From contig OY282560.1 of NCBI GenBank assembly GCA_958295665.1, positions 306,137,236-306,201,235 on the forward strand: a DNA stretch of 64,000 nt, given 5' to 3'. The notes beneath the pieces are model-generated. The model did not search any database. It was not told the DNA's origin and saw only the letters and a program-made list of their open reading frames with translations. This document shows, piece after piece, positions 1-9,731 of this stretch (positions are counted from its first letter, which is position 1; each line of letters starts with the position of its first letter). The DNA comes from Tipula vernalis (lineage: Eukaryota; Arthropoda; Insecta; Diptera; Tipulidae). The position numbers and the translations under genes were made by a program.

Positions 1-2427
1 ATAGCCCATTTTCAAGTCCAATGTACTGAAATATTTATTTCCAGACAGGCATGCCAACAGATCGTCGATAATAGGCATCGGGTATGGCTGCTTTACGGTG
101 ATCTTGTTTAACTGTCGATAGTCAACACACATTCGACTTTCGCCATTCTTCTTATCGACTAAGACAATGGGCGAGGCGTACGGAGAATCAGAAGGTCGAA
201 TAATATCGTTCTGTAACAATTCGTCCACAATATTTTTAACAATCGGTCTTTTTGCGAAAGCGATACGATACGGTTTGATATTTATCGGTATGTCGGTGGT
301 TAGTTTAATTTCCATCTTTGTTAGGGTACACTTGCCTAACTCCGATACTGCTGAAGCAAAAACATTGGACTGTGACGACAGCAAACATTTTAGTTGACTT
401 TGTTCGGTTACGCTTAAATCCTTTCCCATGTTTAGATTTTCCGTAATCTCAATTGTACAACGGTCCCCTTCGATTACAAGTCGATTTCCTTCTTTACACA
501 AAATGTCACGGCCCAACAATACATTTTCGGAAATAAATTCGTCCTCTACGACAAGAACATCCGAATAGTACGTATTGTTATCGACGTCTATGGTTGCGGC
601 AATAAATTGTTGACACACGTATTGACCACCAGCAAATCCAGTAAGAACGATGGAACAATCAAATTTCGGTTTCATATTTTCGGCGAATGACTTACGGATC
701 AAGGTTCGATTGCTACCGGGGTCCACGAATGAAGAAGTCTCTTTAGCATTTATTTTGATTTCTTTTGAAATGAAATCGTCGACGACGGCGGTTGGTACCG
801 ATTTTTCCTCAATTTTAGCGACATTTGGCTTGGCAAACGTTTTCGATTCGGTAATAGTTTTTCGTTTTTCTGGGCATGCAGCGGTTTGGTGTGTCGTTCG
901 AAGGCAATTCATGCAACGTTCTCTTCTCGGTGGCTCTGGGCATTTTATTGACAAATGTCCCGGGTTGAAACAATTGTAGCAGATCATGGAATTTGAATCT
1001 GCATTTCTAGGTATCAGCCGTTTTGCATAATTTGATGACTCGGATGAATTCGATGATTGAGGTTTCAATGATGACGTGAACGGGTTAGTTTTCGGCGTTG
1101 TAATAAACGGTTTTGGTGCGGGTGTCGATGTTCTTTTGATTATGGGATTATAATTGACGTATCCTCTGATGGCGGTCAGCAACTCGTTACAATTTGAAAA
1201 TGGTTTGGATATCTGCTTTTTCAAATCATCATGGTTAATCCCATTTATTGTGTATTTAACAATGCAATCGTCTGAAAGTTCACCTTTTCTTCCCAGAGAC
1301 AACATCTTATAATAATACTCCTCGGGTGTTTCGTGAAATTTACGTTTTGTCTCCATCATTTCAATATGAACGTCTGCAACATTCATTTCGCACGGGAAAT
1401 CCTGAAGAAATTTATTTTTAAATTGTTGCCACGTACCAAATACTTCTTGAACGCCGTCAATCCAATATTTTGCGGGTCCTAAAAGCTTCGATTGAACCGC
1501 AAAAATCACAACTCGGTCATCCCAGCAATATGCATTCTTCAGATTGTCAATTTTCTGAATAAATTTGACTGAGCTCATTGACAACGACGATGACGGATTA
1601 AATTCCGGAAGGATTGACATAACGTCCTTCACATTACTGAACGGATTGCCATGATAAACGTTTGGAAACCCAACATTTGGCACGTTTCTATACATCGGAT
1701 CCATCGTATTTGTATTAAAGTTGTTTGTTGGCATTGGTTGTCTTGTTAACCCGTACGGGGGATTAGGAACCTGTTGGAATCCAGGCTGGTAATATGGGAT
1801 ACCAACTCCAACATTCGGCGCATATTTTTGATCTGATGTCGCTTGAAAATATGGAATGGATGACCCAACCATTCCCGATACTCCATTCGTCAGCGGTTGA
1901 GTAGTATAATTAGACGAAATCGGTCTTACGAGCGTATCCGTGACATAACACGACGACGTAACACTCGTTGTTGCACGGCAACCTGGATTGATCACATTCG
2001 CATTTAAATATTGTGTCGATCCAACAATGCCCGATGTTGCATTGTTATTTATAAACTGCTGACTGGGTAAGCTCGAATAACTTTGTTGCGTCGGAGTAAT
2101 AGTAGACGAAAATTGTGATGAAGTCACACATTCAAACGGATGTGACAAAACTTGCGTGTGTGGTGGATCAAATGAAATTGATTGAGAATTCGGAATCGTG
2201 TTAATAAACGGCGATGACGCAATTGATGACGTTCTCAAAATTGAAATTTCTTTTTCCAACTCGAATATTCGATTAGCCATTGTCTTGTCCTCAGCGTCGC
2301 ATTCCTCGTCACTATAACATTCTTCCAGTCGCTCAATTAACTTTTTTTTGTTACCGGTTGTAGGTAGTCCAGCATTCTTACATTTATTTCTTAATGTTTC
2401 AACTCTTAAATGATTGAAACTCGGCAT
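1..2427 (-). CDS. G1 Gag-Pol polyprotein with N-terminal SAP-like motif (partial)
   Basis: This frame has no stop over the 809 codons visible. Residues 6-35 fit a SAP DNA-binding motif (leucine-rich helix, then GLPTTGNKKKLIERL). A Q/P/N/S-rich linker follows, then a retrotransposon Gag capsid-like region around residues 270-400. Two CCHC zinc knuckles begin at residues 483 (CYNCFNPGHLSIKC) and 505 (CMNCLRTTHQTAAC). A retropepsin-like site reads VDPGS at residue 568, a D-P-G variant of the usual D-T/S-G. RT begins near residue 740; VDYRQLN and FSTLDLKMGY hold the first catalytic Asp. The window edge cuts RT before the YxDD motif. The ATG at 2427 is chosen because the SAP-like helix starts immediately after it. 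Gag and Pol are in one frame. Identification as Ty3/gypsy rests on the RT motifs; the SAP assignment is by pattern only. Confidence 0.85.
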   Translation of the reverse strand, partial: MPSFNHLRVETLRNKCKNAGLPTTGNKKKLIERLEECYSDEECDAEDKTMANRIFELEKEISILRTSSIASSPFINTIPNSQSISFDPPHTQVLSHPFECVTSSQFSSTITPTQQSYSSLPSQQFINNNATSGIVGSTQYLNANVINPGCRATTSVTSSCYVTDTLVRPISSNYTTQPLTNGVSGMVGSSIPYFQATSDQKYAPNVGVGIPYYQPGFQQVPNPPYGLTRQPMPTNNFNTNTMDPMYRNVPNVGFPNVYHGNPFSNVKDVMSILPEFNPSSSLSMSSVKFIQKIDNLKNAYCWDDRVVIFAVQSKLLGPAKYWIDGVQEVFGTWQQFKNKFLQDFPCEMNVADVHIEMMETKRKFHETPEEYYYKMLSLGRKGELSDDCIVKYTINGINHDDLKKQISKPFSNCNELLTAIRGYVNYNPIIKRTSTPAPKPFITTPKTNPFTSSLKPQSSNSSESSNYAKRLIPRNADSNSMICYNCFNPGHLSIKCPEPPRRERCMNCLRTTHQTAACPEKRKTITESKTFAKPNVAKIEEKSVPTAVVDDFISKEIKINAKETSSFVDPGSNRTLIRKSFAENMKPKFDCSIVLTGFAGGQYVCQQFIAATIDVDNNTYYSDVLVVEDEFISENVLLGRDILCKEGNRLVIEGDRCTIEITENLNMGKDLSVTEQSQLKCLLSSQSNVFASAVSELGKCTLTKMEIKLTTDIPINIKPYRIAFAKRPIVKNIVDELLQNDIIRPSDSPYASPIVLVDKKNGESRMCVDYRQLNKITVKQPYPMPIIDDLLACLSGNKYFSTLDLKMGY

Positions 2428-2551
2428 TTTATTTTTTTTTTTTTGTAATTTTCGGCGGAATTTTATTTTACGCGATTTCTTTTTTTTTTTTTTTTGCAAG
2501 GAATTCCAGAAATTTCACTTTGACAATTTTTGGAAACCCCACATCTAAATT
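2428..2551 (-). other. G1 untranslated leader
   Basis: This spacer between the LTR and the gag ATG contains two long A tracts on the coding strand (12-16 nt) separated by about 20 bp. I see no open reading frame in it. Confidence 0.5.
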
Positions 2552-2817
2552 TGTCAGATAGGCAAAGGTTCGGAGAACGGCAGGGGTAATTTAATATGAA
2601 TTAAATTAGAATGAGAAATTATGATTCTTTAATATAACAAAACAAAACAATTTATTAATATAAAATAGAACTAAGACGTTAGTAGTTCACGTTGCGGCGG
2701 TTCGAATATTACTCCCTAGAAAACAAAACTCATTTTCCATCGTTCTAGAATACATTATCATGGCATCCTTATTTTATTATACCTCGTGTACGGCTGCTTT
2801 GATATTGGTTCTTGACA
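2552..2817 (-). repeat. G1 5' LTR (266 bp)
   Basis: The segment is bounded by TGTCA...TGACA inverted termini. In element orientation it holds a TATA-like GGTATAATAAAA and an AATAAA-type signal. Its right end abuts the broken G2 LTR homology. The partner LTR is off-window, so the inner (left) boundary rests only on the terminal dinucleotides and spacing; no tRNA was confidently matched to a primer site. Confidence 0.6.
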
Positions 2818-2960
2818 CTTTATTGACAGCTCTCTGTTATACACATCCGTTCATTTCAACACTTCTCATACCAATGTCCAACCGACACTTTTCTCTACCC
2901 TACAACAATACATATTTTATTCATAAGTAACTTCATTATACTTAAATATAAAATACTACA
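2818..2960 (-). repeat. G2 3' LTR, truncated by G1
   Basis: This copy matches 7311-7453 directly. On the minus strand it starts TGTAGTATTTTATATTTA immediately after a GGATGGCC-containing tract, and it is cut at 2817/2818 by the end of the G1 LTR. The rest of this LTR should lie beyond the other end of G1, outside the window. Confidence 0.7.
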
Positions 2961-2980
2961 GCTCGGCCATCCTGACATCT
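2961..2980 (-). promoter_or_regulatory. G2 candidate polypurine-type plus-strand primer site
   Basis: Minus-strand AGGATGGCCGA (2973-2963) lies directly before the LTR start. The same 11-mer precedes the G3 3' LTR at 31355-31365. Position suggests a priming or end-definition site; function is inferred. Confidence 0.45.
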
Positions 2981-3233
2981 ATCGCCTCGATAGATAATTA
3001 ATATTTGAATATATTGATAATATATTTACTTATTCTATTTTTATAATTACATTTTTCCCCATTACTTATATACTAATTTAGACTTAACTAATACAATTAT
3101 CAAGCCCTGAACTAATCTTGACATTTAATCTCGTTAACAATAAAAAATTAAAATATTAGTAAAAAAAATAAAACTCAATTCGCCTTACAAATTTATTTCA
3201 TTAATTTAACTATTGGCATTTTGCTCGAAACTC

Positions 3234-4165
3234 TCAATCGCAAAATTCGTCGTCTAAGAATTCGACTTCTTCATACTCAGACTCGGATTCAGCATGTGAT
3301 TCGTTCTCTGAGCGTTCGTCTCTCTTCTTCCTGTCTCCTATCTTAGGTATATTTCTTATTACGACCAAATCTCCCTCTACATAATTCTGAATTTTCCCAC
3401 AATTTTTATGATGTCTCAGCTTGTTATACTTTTGAAAACCTTTAATATTCTTACTCGCGGTCTCTCGTAACTTTTCCATATCAACCCTTTCCTCATTTAT
3501 GCTTTCTAGATATTCGAATAAACCCTGTCCTATATTTCATTTCTGAATGATTCCATACAATAATCTAGCTGGTCTCTCATTTATTCCTCGATTTAAAATA
3601 TTATTAACATTTCCCCTTTTCTTCAACTAACTTACTCAAAAGAGGCACTAATGTTCTATTATACCTTTCGATCTGTCCGTTAGCCGACTTGTAACAAAAG
3701 ACTCAAATTGTTTGGACGTAAATTCGATCCTCTATCCGTAATTATTCTTTCTGGCGTCGAATATTCTAAGATATACGATTTTAAGCGCTTGATAACCTCT
3801 GTCGTGTTCGTAGTTTTCGTGGCGTACAAGCGAATATATTTTGTAAAACCATCGATTATAGCTAATACATAATTATTTTTACCTCTCGTAGTCTCTAAAG
3901 GTCCTAAATGATCCATATGTAACGTAAAAAACGGTACTTCTCCCTTATCAATATTTTTTAATGGAGTTCGATCAATTCGCGGCTTAGGATTGTACTTTAT
4001 GCATGTAACACAATTTTTAATGTGCCTTAAAACCTTTTCCCTCATTTGACTAAAATAAAATAATCTTTTGATCATCTCACATACCTTGTCTATACGAAAG
4101 TGACCTAACTCGTTATGATACTTGTAAATTACTGATTCTATCATATCCTCCGGTACTAATAGCAT
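3234..4165 (-). pseudogene. G2 integrase remnant
   Basis: The first part (4165-3680) shows the HHCC zinc domain (HNELGHFR...CVTCIKYN), then the first two catalytic acids of the DDE core in LHMDHLGP and IITDRGSN. The frame is lost just after the second Asp. A downstream piece (3479-3234) gives the basic C-terminal region with GDLVVIRN, followed by a Glu/Ser/Asp-rich acidic tail. The stretch with the catalytic Glu is degraded between 3680 and 3480. Family membership is clear; activity is excluded by the frameshift. Confidence 0.8.
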
Positions 4166-4184
4166 CAGTTTCTGTTTTTCTGAT

Positions 4185-5617
4185 TTAAAAACTAGTCCAT
4201 CTTAGCTCGTAACACGTACATTCACTATTCAATATTATTTCTTTGATTTTAGCTATATTTAAGTCAAGTCCTTGATTGACATGAATCGTTTCGTTAAACA
4301 AATTAAAACATTCCGACTCCAGCATGTATACATTAATCCTACTTAATGCGTCTACATGTCGCATATTCTCGCTTTTCCGATGAATCAGCTCGAAATTAAA
4401 TTGCTCTAAGAACATCGACCAACGCTCAATCTTTGCGTTAATTTCTCGCTTGTTCAAGGTCATCTTCAACGCATTACAATCTGTAATAATCGCAAATAAA
4501 TAGTTTCTTAAACGTTGTAAGCTATATATTATGGCTAGAGTCTCCAACTCAAAACTATGCAACTTTGCTTCAGCCGAATTCGTTTTTCTACTATAATACA
4601 TAATTGGATGAAATTTATTGTCGTCTACCTGTTGTTGCAATAATATGCCCCCAAAGCCTATTGCAGATGCATCGGTATGCAATTGCGTTTCGGCATTCTG
4701 CGAATTAATACGTAATATCGGTTTCGAAATCAAACGATTTCCCAAATCGTTAAAAGCTTCCAAATGTTTTTTTTCAAATTTGAAATCATCCTTAGATTTA
4801 ACAACTCAAACAATGGCGTAGCAATATAATAAAAATGCATAACAAATTTTCTAAAGTAACTAACCATACCCCTTAAAACGGTGTAAGGATTTCTCGTCCG
4901 TCGGTATTGGATAATCTTTAATCGCACTAACATGTTTATCACTTAGTGTCATTTTATTGTGTTCTAACACGTACCCTAAATACTCGATTCTCGTTTTCAG
5001 AAATCGACATTTCGCTAATTGTAACTTGACATGATTATCCGATAACAAAAAAGCTTTCTCAAAACCTCCAAATGTTGCTCGAGTGTATTGGTAGCTATCA
5101 AGATAACATGGATGAAAACTATGATCGAACCCTCTTTGATTAGCTCTTTCAAAACCTGATTAATATATCGTGAAAAAGCTGATGGGGAATTAGCATAGTC
5201 AAATGGCAATTTGTTAAATTCATATTGCCCATTCTCGGTGACAAATGCCGTATACTTTCTCGATTTTTCTTCCACATCTACATGGTAAAACCCATTTTTG
5301 AGATTCAAAGAACTAAAATATTTGTTTCCATATAACTTCCCAATTTGATCTTCTATGACCGGTAAAGGAAAATGATTTCGCTCGACTAATCTATTTAATG
5401 GCCTATAATTAACGCACATTCGCAGTTTACCGTCTTTCTTCCTAACTAATACTACATTGCTCGAATAAGGTGACTCACTTTCCCTAATAATCTTTTTTTC
5501 TAACATCTCTTCGATTATTTTGCTCAACTCTATCCGCTCGTAATGACTAAAACTTCTTGGCCTTACGTTAAAATATTTATTGTCTTTCAATTTTATATCT
5601 ACTTCGAATTTAGTCAA
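4185..5617 (-). pseudogene. G2 reverse transcriptase-RNase H remnant (RT active site lost)
   Basis: RT occupies 5617-4860 and RNase H 4763-4185, with frameshifts near 5030 and 4900-4760. Fingers and palm are recognisable (LRMCVNYRPLNRL; KLPFDYANSPSAFSRYIN). The first catalytic Asp is replaced: LNLKNGF where LDL is expected. The YxDD box reads FIHV, so all three metal-binding aspartates are gone. RNase H keeps its acidic residues (HTDAS, FELETLA, ITDCNALK) and ends with HVDALSRI. Typical gypsy pol would have one continuous frame here. Confidence 0.85.
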
Positions 5618-5789
5618 CGGCTCATTTTAACTCTTTCGATTCACATAACACTGTTCATATAATCTCTCTACATCACGTCTAAGTTTATTTGTTTCTAAAC
5701 TATCCCCCACGTCTAATTCACAGTTTGTTTGATCAATAAATAATGATTCCTCTACTTTAATTACCGCACTCATCAAACCAACGTCAAAA

Positions 5790-7126
5790 TTATTCACTCA
5801 ACGCGTCACACTCTGAAATCCCGACATTCGATAAACCATCGCGTACAATATAAACCCGAATGAATTCATTAGCGTTAATGAAATCTCTTTCAACAATTGC
5901 GTCAACTTTCATTGACCCATCTGGCACAACCAAGAAACTTATTGAAACCAATTGTTTTTCAACTGAAACCAATCCGGATTTATTACCCTTTATTAAGAGT
6001 TTCGAATCATTTATACCACTAATATTCATTACGTTTCCCGTAAAATCCAAATTATTTAGGCTGAACTTATCTAAAATATTTTCCTTTATAATGCTAACAG
6101 CACTACCCAAATCAACTAACATACTTAAATCTACAATTTTATTCTTAAGAATTACCTGTCTTTCCATCATACCATCTTCGTTAACCTGGATGCTCGACCT
6201 ATCTTCATTCCGTATTTTATTTCCCGAAGCCTGCTCCATTTCGAAATTGGATACCTTCGCTTTGGTTTCGTCTGGCTTTCTCGCAGCATTTTTTTCGGGA
6301 CATTTATCGTCACTGTGTTTAATGCAAAAATTACACCTTCTCCCCCTTTTGGGTCTCGTACAATTTATCGACTTGTGTCCGGTTTCAAAACAGTTGAAAC
6401 ATTTAATCGGTTGATCATAATTTTCCACACGATGCGTCGTCGCCTTGCAATTATAGCATTTGCTAATCGTATTAGGTTTCTGCCTATGTCCATATTGATT
6501 CGTAATATTTTTGTTACTGACATGTTGTGATACCTCTCGTTATTCACCGGATTTAATTTAATTTTCATATTAGAATCGGCCCACTTTATTTTCTCGATCA
6601 AATATAACACTGACTCATATATAAAATGAGCAACCCATTCGTACACTGGATCACGCGATAATCCTCGTAATATATATTTGATTATGGATATTTCCGATAA
6701 ATTTGCTAATCGGCCAATAGCGAACAATTTCATCACAAAATTTTCATATGACTGATTTGTATCATATACCATCTCAGACAACTTAAAATGAATATCCGTT
6801 TCATCAACCACTCGCCCAAAATTGTTAACAATTTGACTTTTAAAATCCACAAACGTATATACTCCGTCTTCCACCACCTCAAACCATAATTTAGGTGTTC
6901 CGCTCAACCTCGATATTGCGTATAACAATGTGGCCTCGTCACTCCACTCGTAAAGATTTTTATACTTCTCGATTTTTTTAATCCACTGATTTACAATCAA
7001 ATCGCCCCCATCGAACTTAGGGATTAAGCTTTTAATATCGTCTGGATGCATGAGTGTATAATTGTTTCCCTCCTTTTCGCAATTCACATCCTCGTCATAT
7101 GCTTTTTTATTTCGTCTCGGTGCCAT
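5790..7126 (-). pseudogene. G2 Gag and protease remnant
   Basis: Gag starts at the ATG at 7126 and shows a capsid-like region (FDGGDLIVNQWIKKIE; LSGTPKLWFEVV; FVMKLFAIGRLANLS). A frameshift near 6540 moves the zinc knuckles into a second frame: CYNCKATTHR, CFNCFETGHKSINC and CNFCIKHSDDKC. The protease follows with an active-site variant VDLGS, then IVERDFIN near the end. The frame closes at 5790, leaving about 170 bp of degraded spacer before RT. Confidence 0.8.
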
Positions 7127-7310
7127 GATGCAACAAAATTTACTTCTTAATATCTGAACTCGTAATTATCTCGATAATACTCGTAATAAACTCGATAAAA
7201 TTCCGGCGACCTTAGCCCTAAATCCAACAGAGTCTCAATCCCACTTCTGAACTTTAATTAAGACAAGGATGACCCGAATAAAAGCGAGAAAATATTTTTT
7301 TTTTTATTAT

Positions 7311-7453
7311 ACACTTTATTGACAGCTCTCTGTTATACACATCCGTTCATTTCAACACTTCTCGTACGAATGTCCAACCGACACTTTTCTCTACCCTACA
7401 ACAATACATATTTTATTCATTACTAACTTCATTATACCTAAATATAAAATACT
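7311..7453 (-). repeat. G2 5' LTR (at least 143 bp)
   Basis: This is the direct repeat partner of 2818-2960. It lies about 185 bp upstream of the Gag ATG. It may extend left to about 7270, because the other copy is truncated and cannot define that boundary. No primer binding site was assigned. Confidence 0.65.
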
Positions 7454-7767
7454 CAATAGTAACAAATTTTTGGCTGTCAATTTTTTCATATCCTATGTTT
7501 TTGCCCCCTCAACAACGTAAATTTAATCGCCAAATTTAATTTCAATATTTTTTTTGAATTCATTAAACATAATATCGTTTTAAAATAATTATTTGAGCTA
7601 GTAGTGTGACGATTTTTAAGGTTATGTTGCCGTCGGTCGCTGTTGTCTTTTTGTCTTTACTAAGACAACATCGCCAGCAGACAAATCAATATTGAAGTTG
7701 TTGCTTTTAGTTATCGCTCTAGTTCTGTTTATACCTTATGTATATACTGTATAGTGATGAGAAAGAA
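7454..7767 (-). pseudogene. Relic of another LTR element (integrase C-terminal tail?)
   Basis: A minus-strand stretch around 7745-7640 reads NNFNIDLSAGDVVLVKTKRQ before a stop, similar to the beta-rich C-terminal domain of LTR-element integrases (GDxVLVK). Downstream on the same strand a GTTGAGGGGGC purine run (about 7517-7507) could be an old polypurine tract. G2 appears to have landed next to or within this relic. The evidence is short and the class is unresolved. Confidence 0.35.
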
Positions 7768-8106
7768 TTATTTAAGTTTAATTGAAATCAGGAAGAAAAT
7801 ATAGTCCACATCATGATATCTAATATTGGAATTCGGCAATTGGATATGATTAACATTTTGGTCGCAGCTCGCAGCCATATTTGAGATTTGACGTCGCATG
7901 GCTATTGAATTAACATATTTTGGAAAGTTATTCACAAATCTGGTGAATACCTTTGAGTTCGCAAAGCAAAAATTCGTCGCAAAAAAGTACGCATCGCTAA
8001 AAGGATCAAGTTCATCGCCATTTGGCTGTATCAACGTGTCGTATTCATATAAACTAAATAAACAGCGGCGCCGTACTACAAAATCCAATTGGTAGGTTAA
8101 ATTCAA
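7768..8106 (-). CDS. Unassigned 112-codon ORF
   Basis: I do not recognise this protein. The segment DPFSDAYFFATNFCFANSKVF loosely resembles the N-terminal region of Harbinger transposases, but no catalytic motif is present. Its first 20 codons lie inside the block shared with 54645-54990, where the reading frame diverges after CLFSL. It runs divergently from the BEL-A gag start at 8252, with a spacer of about 145 bp. It may be spurious. Confidence 0.2.
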   Translation of the reverse strand: MNLTYQLDFVVRRRCLFSLYEYDTLIQPNGDELDPFSDAYFFATNFCFANSKVFTRFVNNFPKYVNSIAMRRQISNMAASCDQNVNHIQLPNSNIRYHDVDYIFFLISIKLK

Positions 8107-8596
8107 AATCTACATATTTGGAAGTCATATAGCATGTCACAAGTCACACAGCATGTCACACGTCATATTGTTCATTAGATAAATTTGGATTTCATCAGTT
8201 GCAGATTAGTTTAAGATTTAATCAGGTATTTTTATTTTATTTGATTATTAAATGGATCTAAAAAAGCTTAAAAATAAACGTGGGTGTTGCATACTCCAAT
8301 TGGTTAATTTTGAAAAATGTATCGATGATTTCAATGTTGACGAAAATAATAAAATCGATGTAATTATAATAAAGTCTTTGAGGAATATAATATTCATCAC
8401 ATGGTTTCGAAATCGTATGGATAGCGTTACTTTCACGTTATGATAGTCCTCGTAGCATTTTGGAGAAACATATTAGTTGGAGAATCAAGAAACTTGGCCA
8501 AAATATTGAATCATGCCATATGATAATAATTATAAAGAAAACATTGGGAAAATGAAATATAGAATTCGTCATTGCCAATATACCTACAAATGTATC
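8049..8596 (+). pseudogene. BEL-A (old BEL/Pao element), segment 1: leader and Gag 5' part
   Basis: The Gag start at 8252 (MDLKKLKNKRG...LVNFEKCIDDF) has the same layout as the BEL-2 Gag start (short basic stretch, then a Q/N-F-E-K-F helix). The frame then degrades. At the right edge the strand reads HWENEI, stop, NSSLPIYLQMY and runs into the copia LTR in mid-codon. The next half continues after the copia element. The 8049-8430 part has an inverted relative at 54645-54990. Confidence 0.7.
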
Positions 8597-8813
8597 TGTT
8601 ATTTAAAAGGCCGTTTTCAATATTCTCTAACTATATTTTGTTGATCAAATTCAGTATTTTTTCAGTACTCCTTATAATATTCAGTACAAAGATTATTATT
8701 TTTATTTATTGTTTTTCTCAACGACTTCTATTCTCAGAGTTCAAAACAAACTAGATATGCATCAACGCATTCTATTGGTGGGTATTGAAAGGGACAGAAA
8801 CACTTTCTTAACA
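8597..8813 (-). repeat. copia 3' LTR
   Basis: 217 bp, TGTTA...TAACA, direct repeat of 12793-13009 with about four substitutions by eye. Confidence 0.92.
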
Positions 8814-8825
8814 CACCTCCGTGAT
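8814..8825 (-). promoter_or_regulatory. copia polypurine tract
   Basis: Minus-strand ACGGAGGTG directly precedes the 3' LTR start TGTTAAG, the expected position for second-strand priming. Confidence 0.6.
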
Positions 8826-8921
8826 TCTGTTCCTTGAACAGTCCTCAATTCCTAAAAGGTTTCTAAATTTTTGAAATTTAGCTTTGCACAACGACTTTGT
8901 AAAAACATCAGCAATCTGATC

Positions 8922-9731
8922 CTAAGTAGAAATCTTTTTAATATTAATTAGACCCTTTTTTTCGAAATCGTGCACAAAATGATAACTGATATCTATGTGC
9001 TTAGAATTCTTACAGAATTTACCATTTTTAGCTAACGCAATAGCTCCACTATTGTCCTCATATATTTTAACACTTGTATTAATTGTTATGCCTATATCAC
9101 TTAATACTCCTTTGATCGGTAAAACTTCCTCAACACAATCAGCTAATGCATAATACTCTGCGTGAGTAGAAGCTCGGGACACTATCTTCTGTTTCTGTGA
9201 TTTCCATTTCACAATATTTCCAAATACTCTAATCACAATTCCAGTGGTGGACTTTCTATCTATTATATCTGCTGCCCAATCAGCATCCACATAAGCATCC
9301 AACACCTCATCGAACGATGATCTGAAGGTCAACTTTAATGACCGCGTATGATACAGGTATTTCAGTACCCGTAATGCATAATTGTAGTGATTATTATCGT
9401 AACTGTTTTGAAAACGACTTAAATAATTTACCGAATAAGACACATCTGGTCGTGTTCCATTTGCTATATACAACAAAGCTCCAACTAAGTTTCTGTATTT
9501 CAATTTCTCATTGACTTTTTCACTTGGTTCCAATTTTAAATTAATTTCCATTGGTGTTTCAAATTTTTTCGACTCTGTGACAATATATTTTTCTGCTAGG
9601 CTTTTGATGTATTCAGCTTGACTTAAATACATCTTTTTTTCATTAGGGGTATATTCTATGTCTATACCGAGATACTGTTTCACTCTTCCCAAATCTTTCA
9701 TGCTAAATTTACTGTTTAACATTTGTTTCAT
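8922..9731 (-). pseudogene. copia RT thumb and RNase H
   Basis: The segment starts just after the deleted YxDD box (SKFSMKDLGRVKQYLGIDIEY). It carries the conserved copia RT end (YRNLVGALLYIANGTRPDV) and an RNase H with YVDADWA, STHAEYYAL and YEDNSGAIAL, so the acidic residues are retained. A TAG at 8924-8922 cuts the tail; the same frame continues with DQIADVFTKSL, the usual copia C-terminus. It is out of frame with the upstream RT because of the deletion. Confidence 0.88.

Larger units (their letters stand above)
1..2817 (-). mobile_element. G1: Ty3/gypsy LTR retrotransposon, 5' part (runs off left edge)
   Basis: The minus strand shows, in element order, a 5' LTR (2817-2552), a short A-rich leader and one long gag-pol frame starting at 2427 and still open at base 1. 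The LTR right end coincides exactly with the point where the 3' LTR of the older element G2 is interrupted, so G1 inserted into G2. The RT, RNase H and integrase ends and the 3' LTR lie outside the window. Confidence 0.85.
2818..7453 (-). mobile_element. G2: decayed Ty3/gypsy LTR retrotransposon
   Basis: Minus-strand Gag, protease, RT, RNase H and integrase remnants lie in canonical gypsy order between two direct repeats, 2818-2960 and 7311-7453. The two repeats differ at about five of 143 sites by eye. Frameshifts and stops break every gene, and the RT active site is destroyed. The 3' LTR is truncated on its outer side by insertion of G1. Confidence 0.85.

Noticed and set aside
167..979. Plus-strand frames in the first kilobase
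   Set aside because: They are antisense to the continuous G1 Gag-Pol frame.
5860..6530. Plus-strand frames of 184 and 71 codons
   Set aside because: They lie opposite the G2 Gag-protease remnant, which has recognisable motifs; the plus-strand frames have none.
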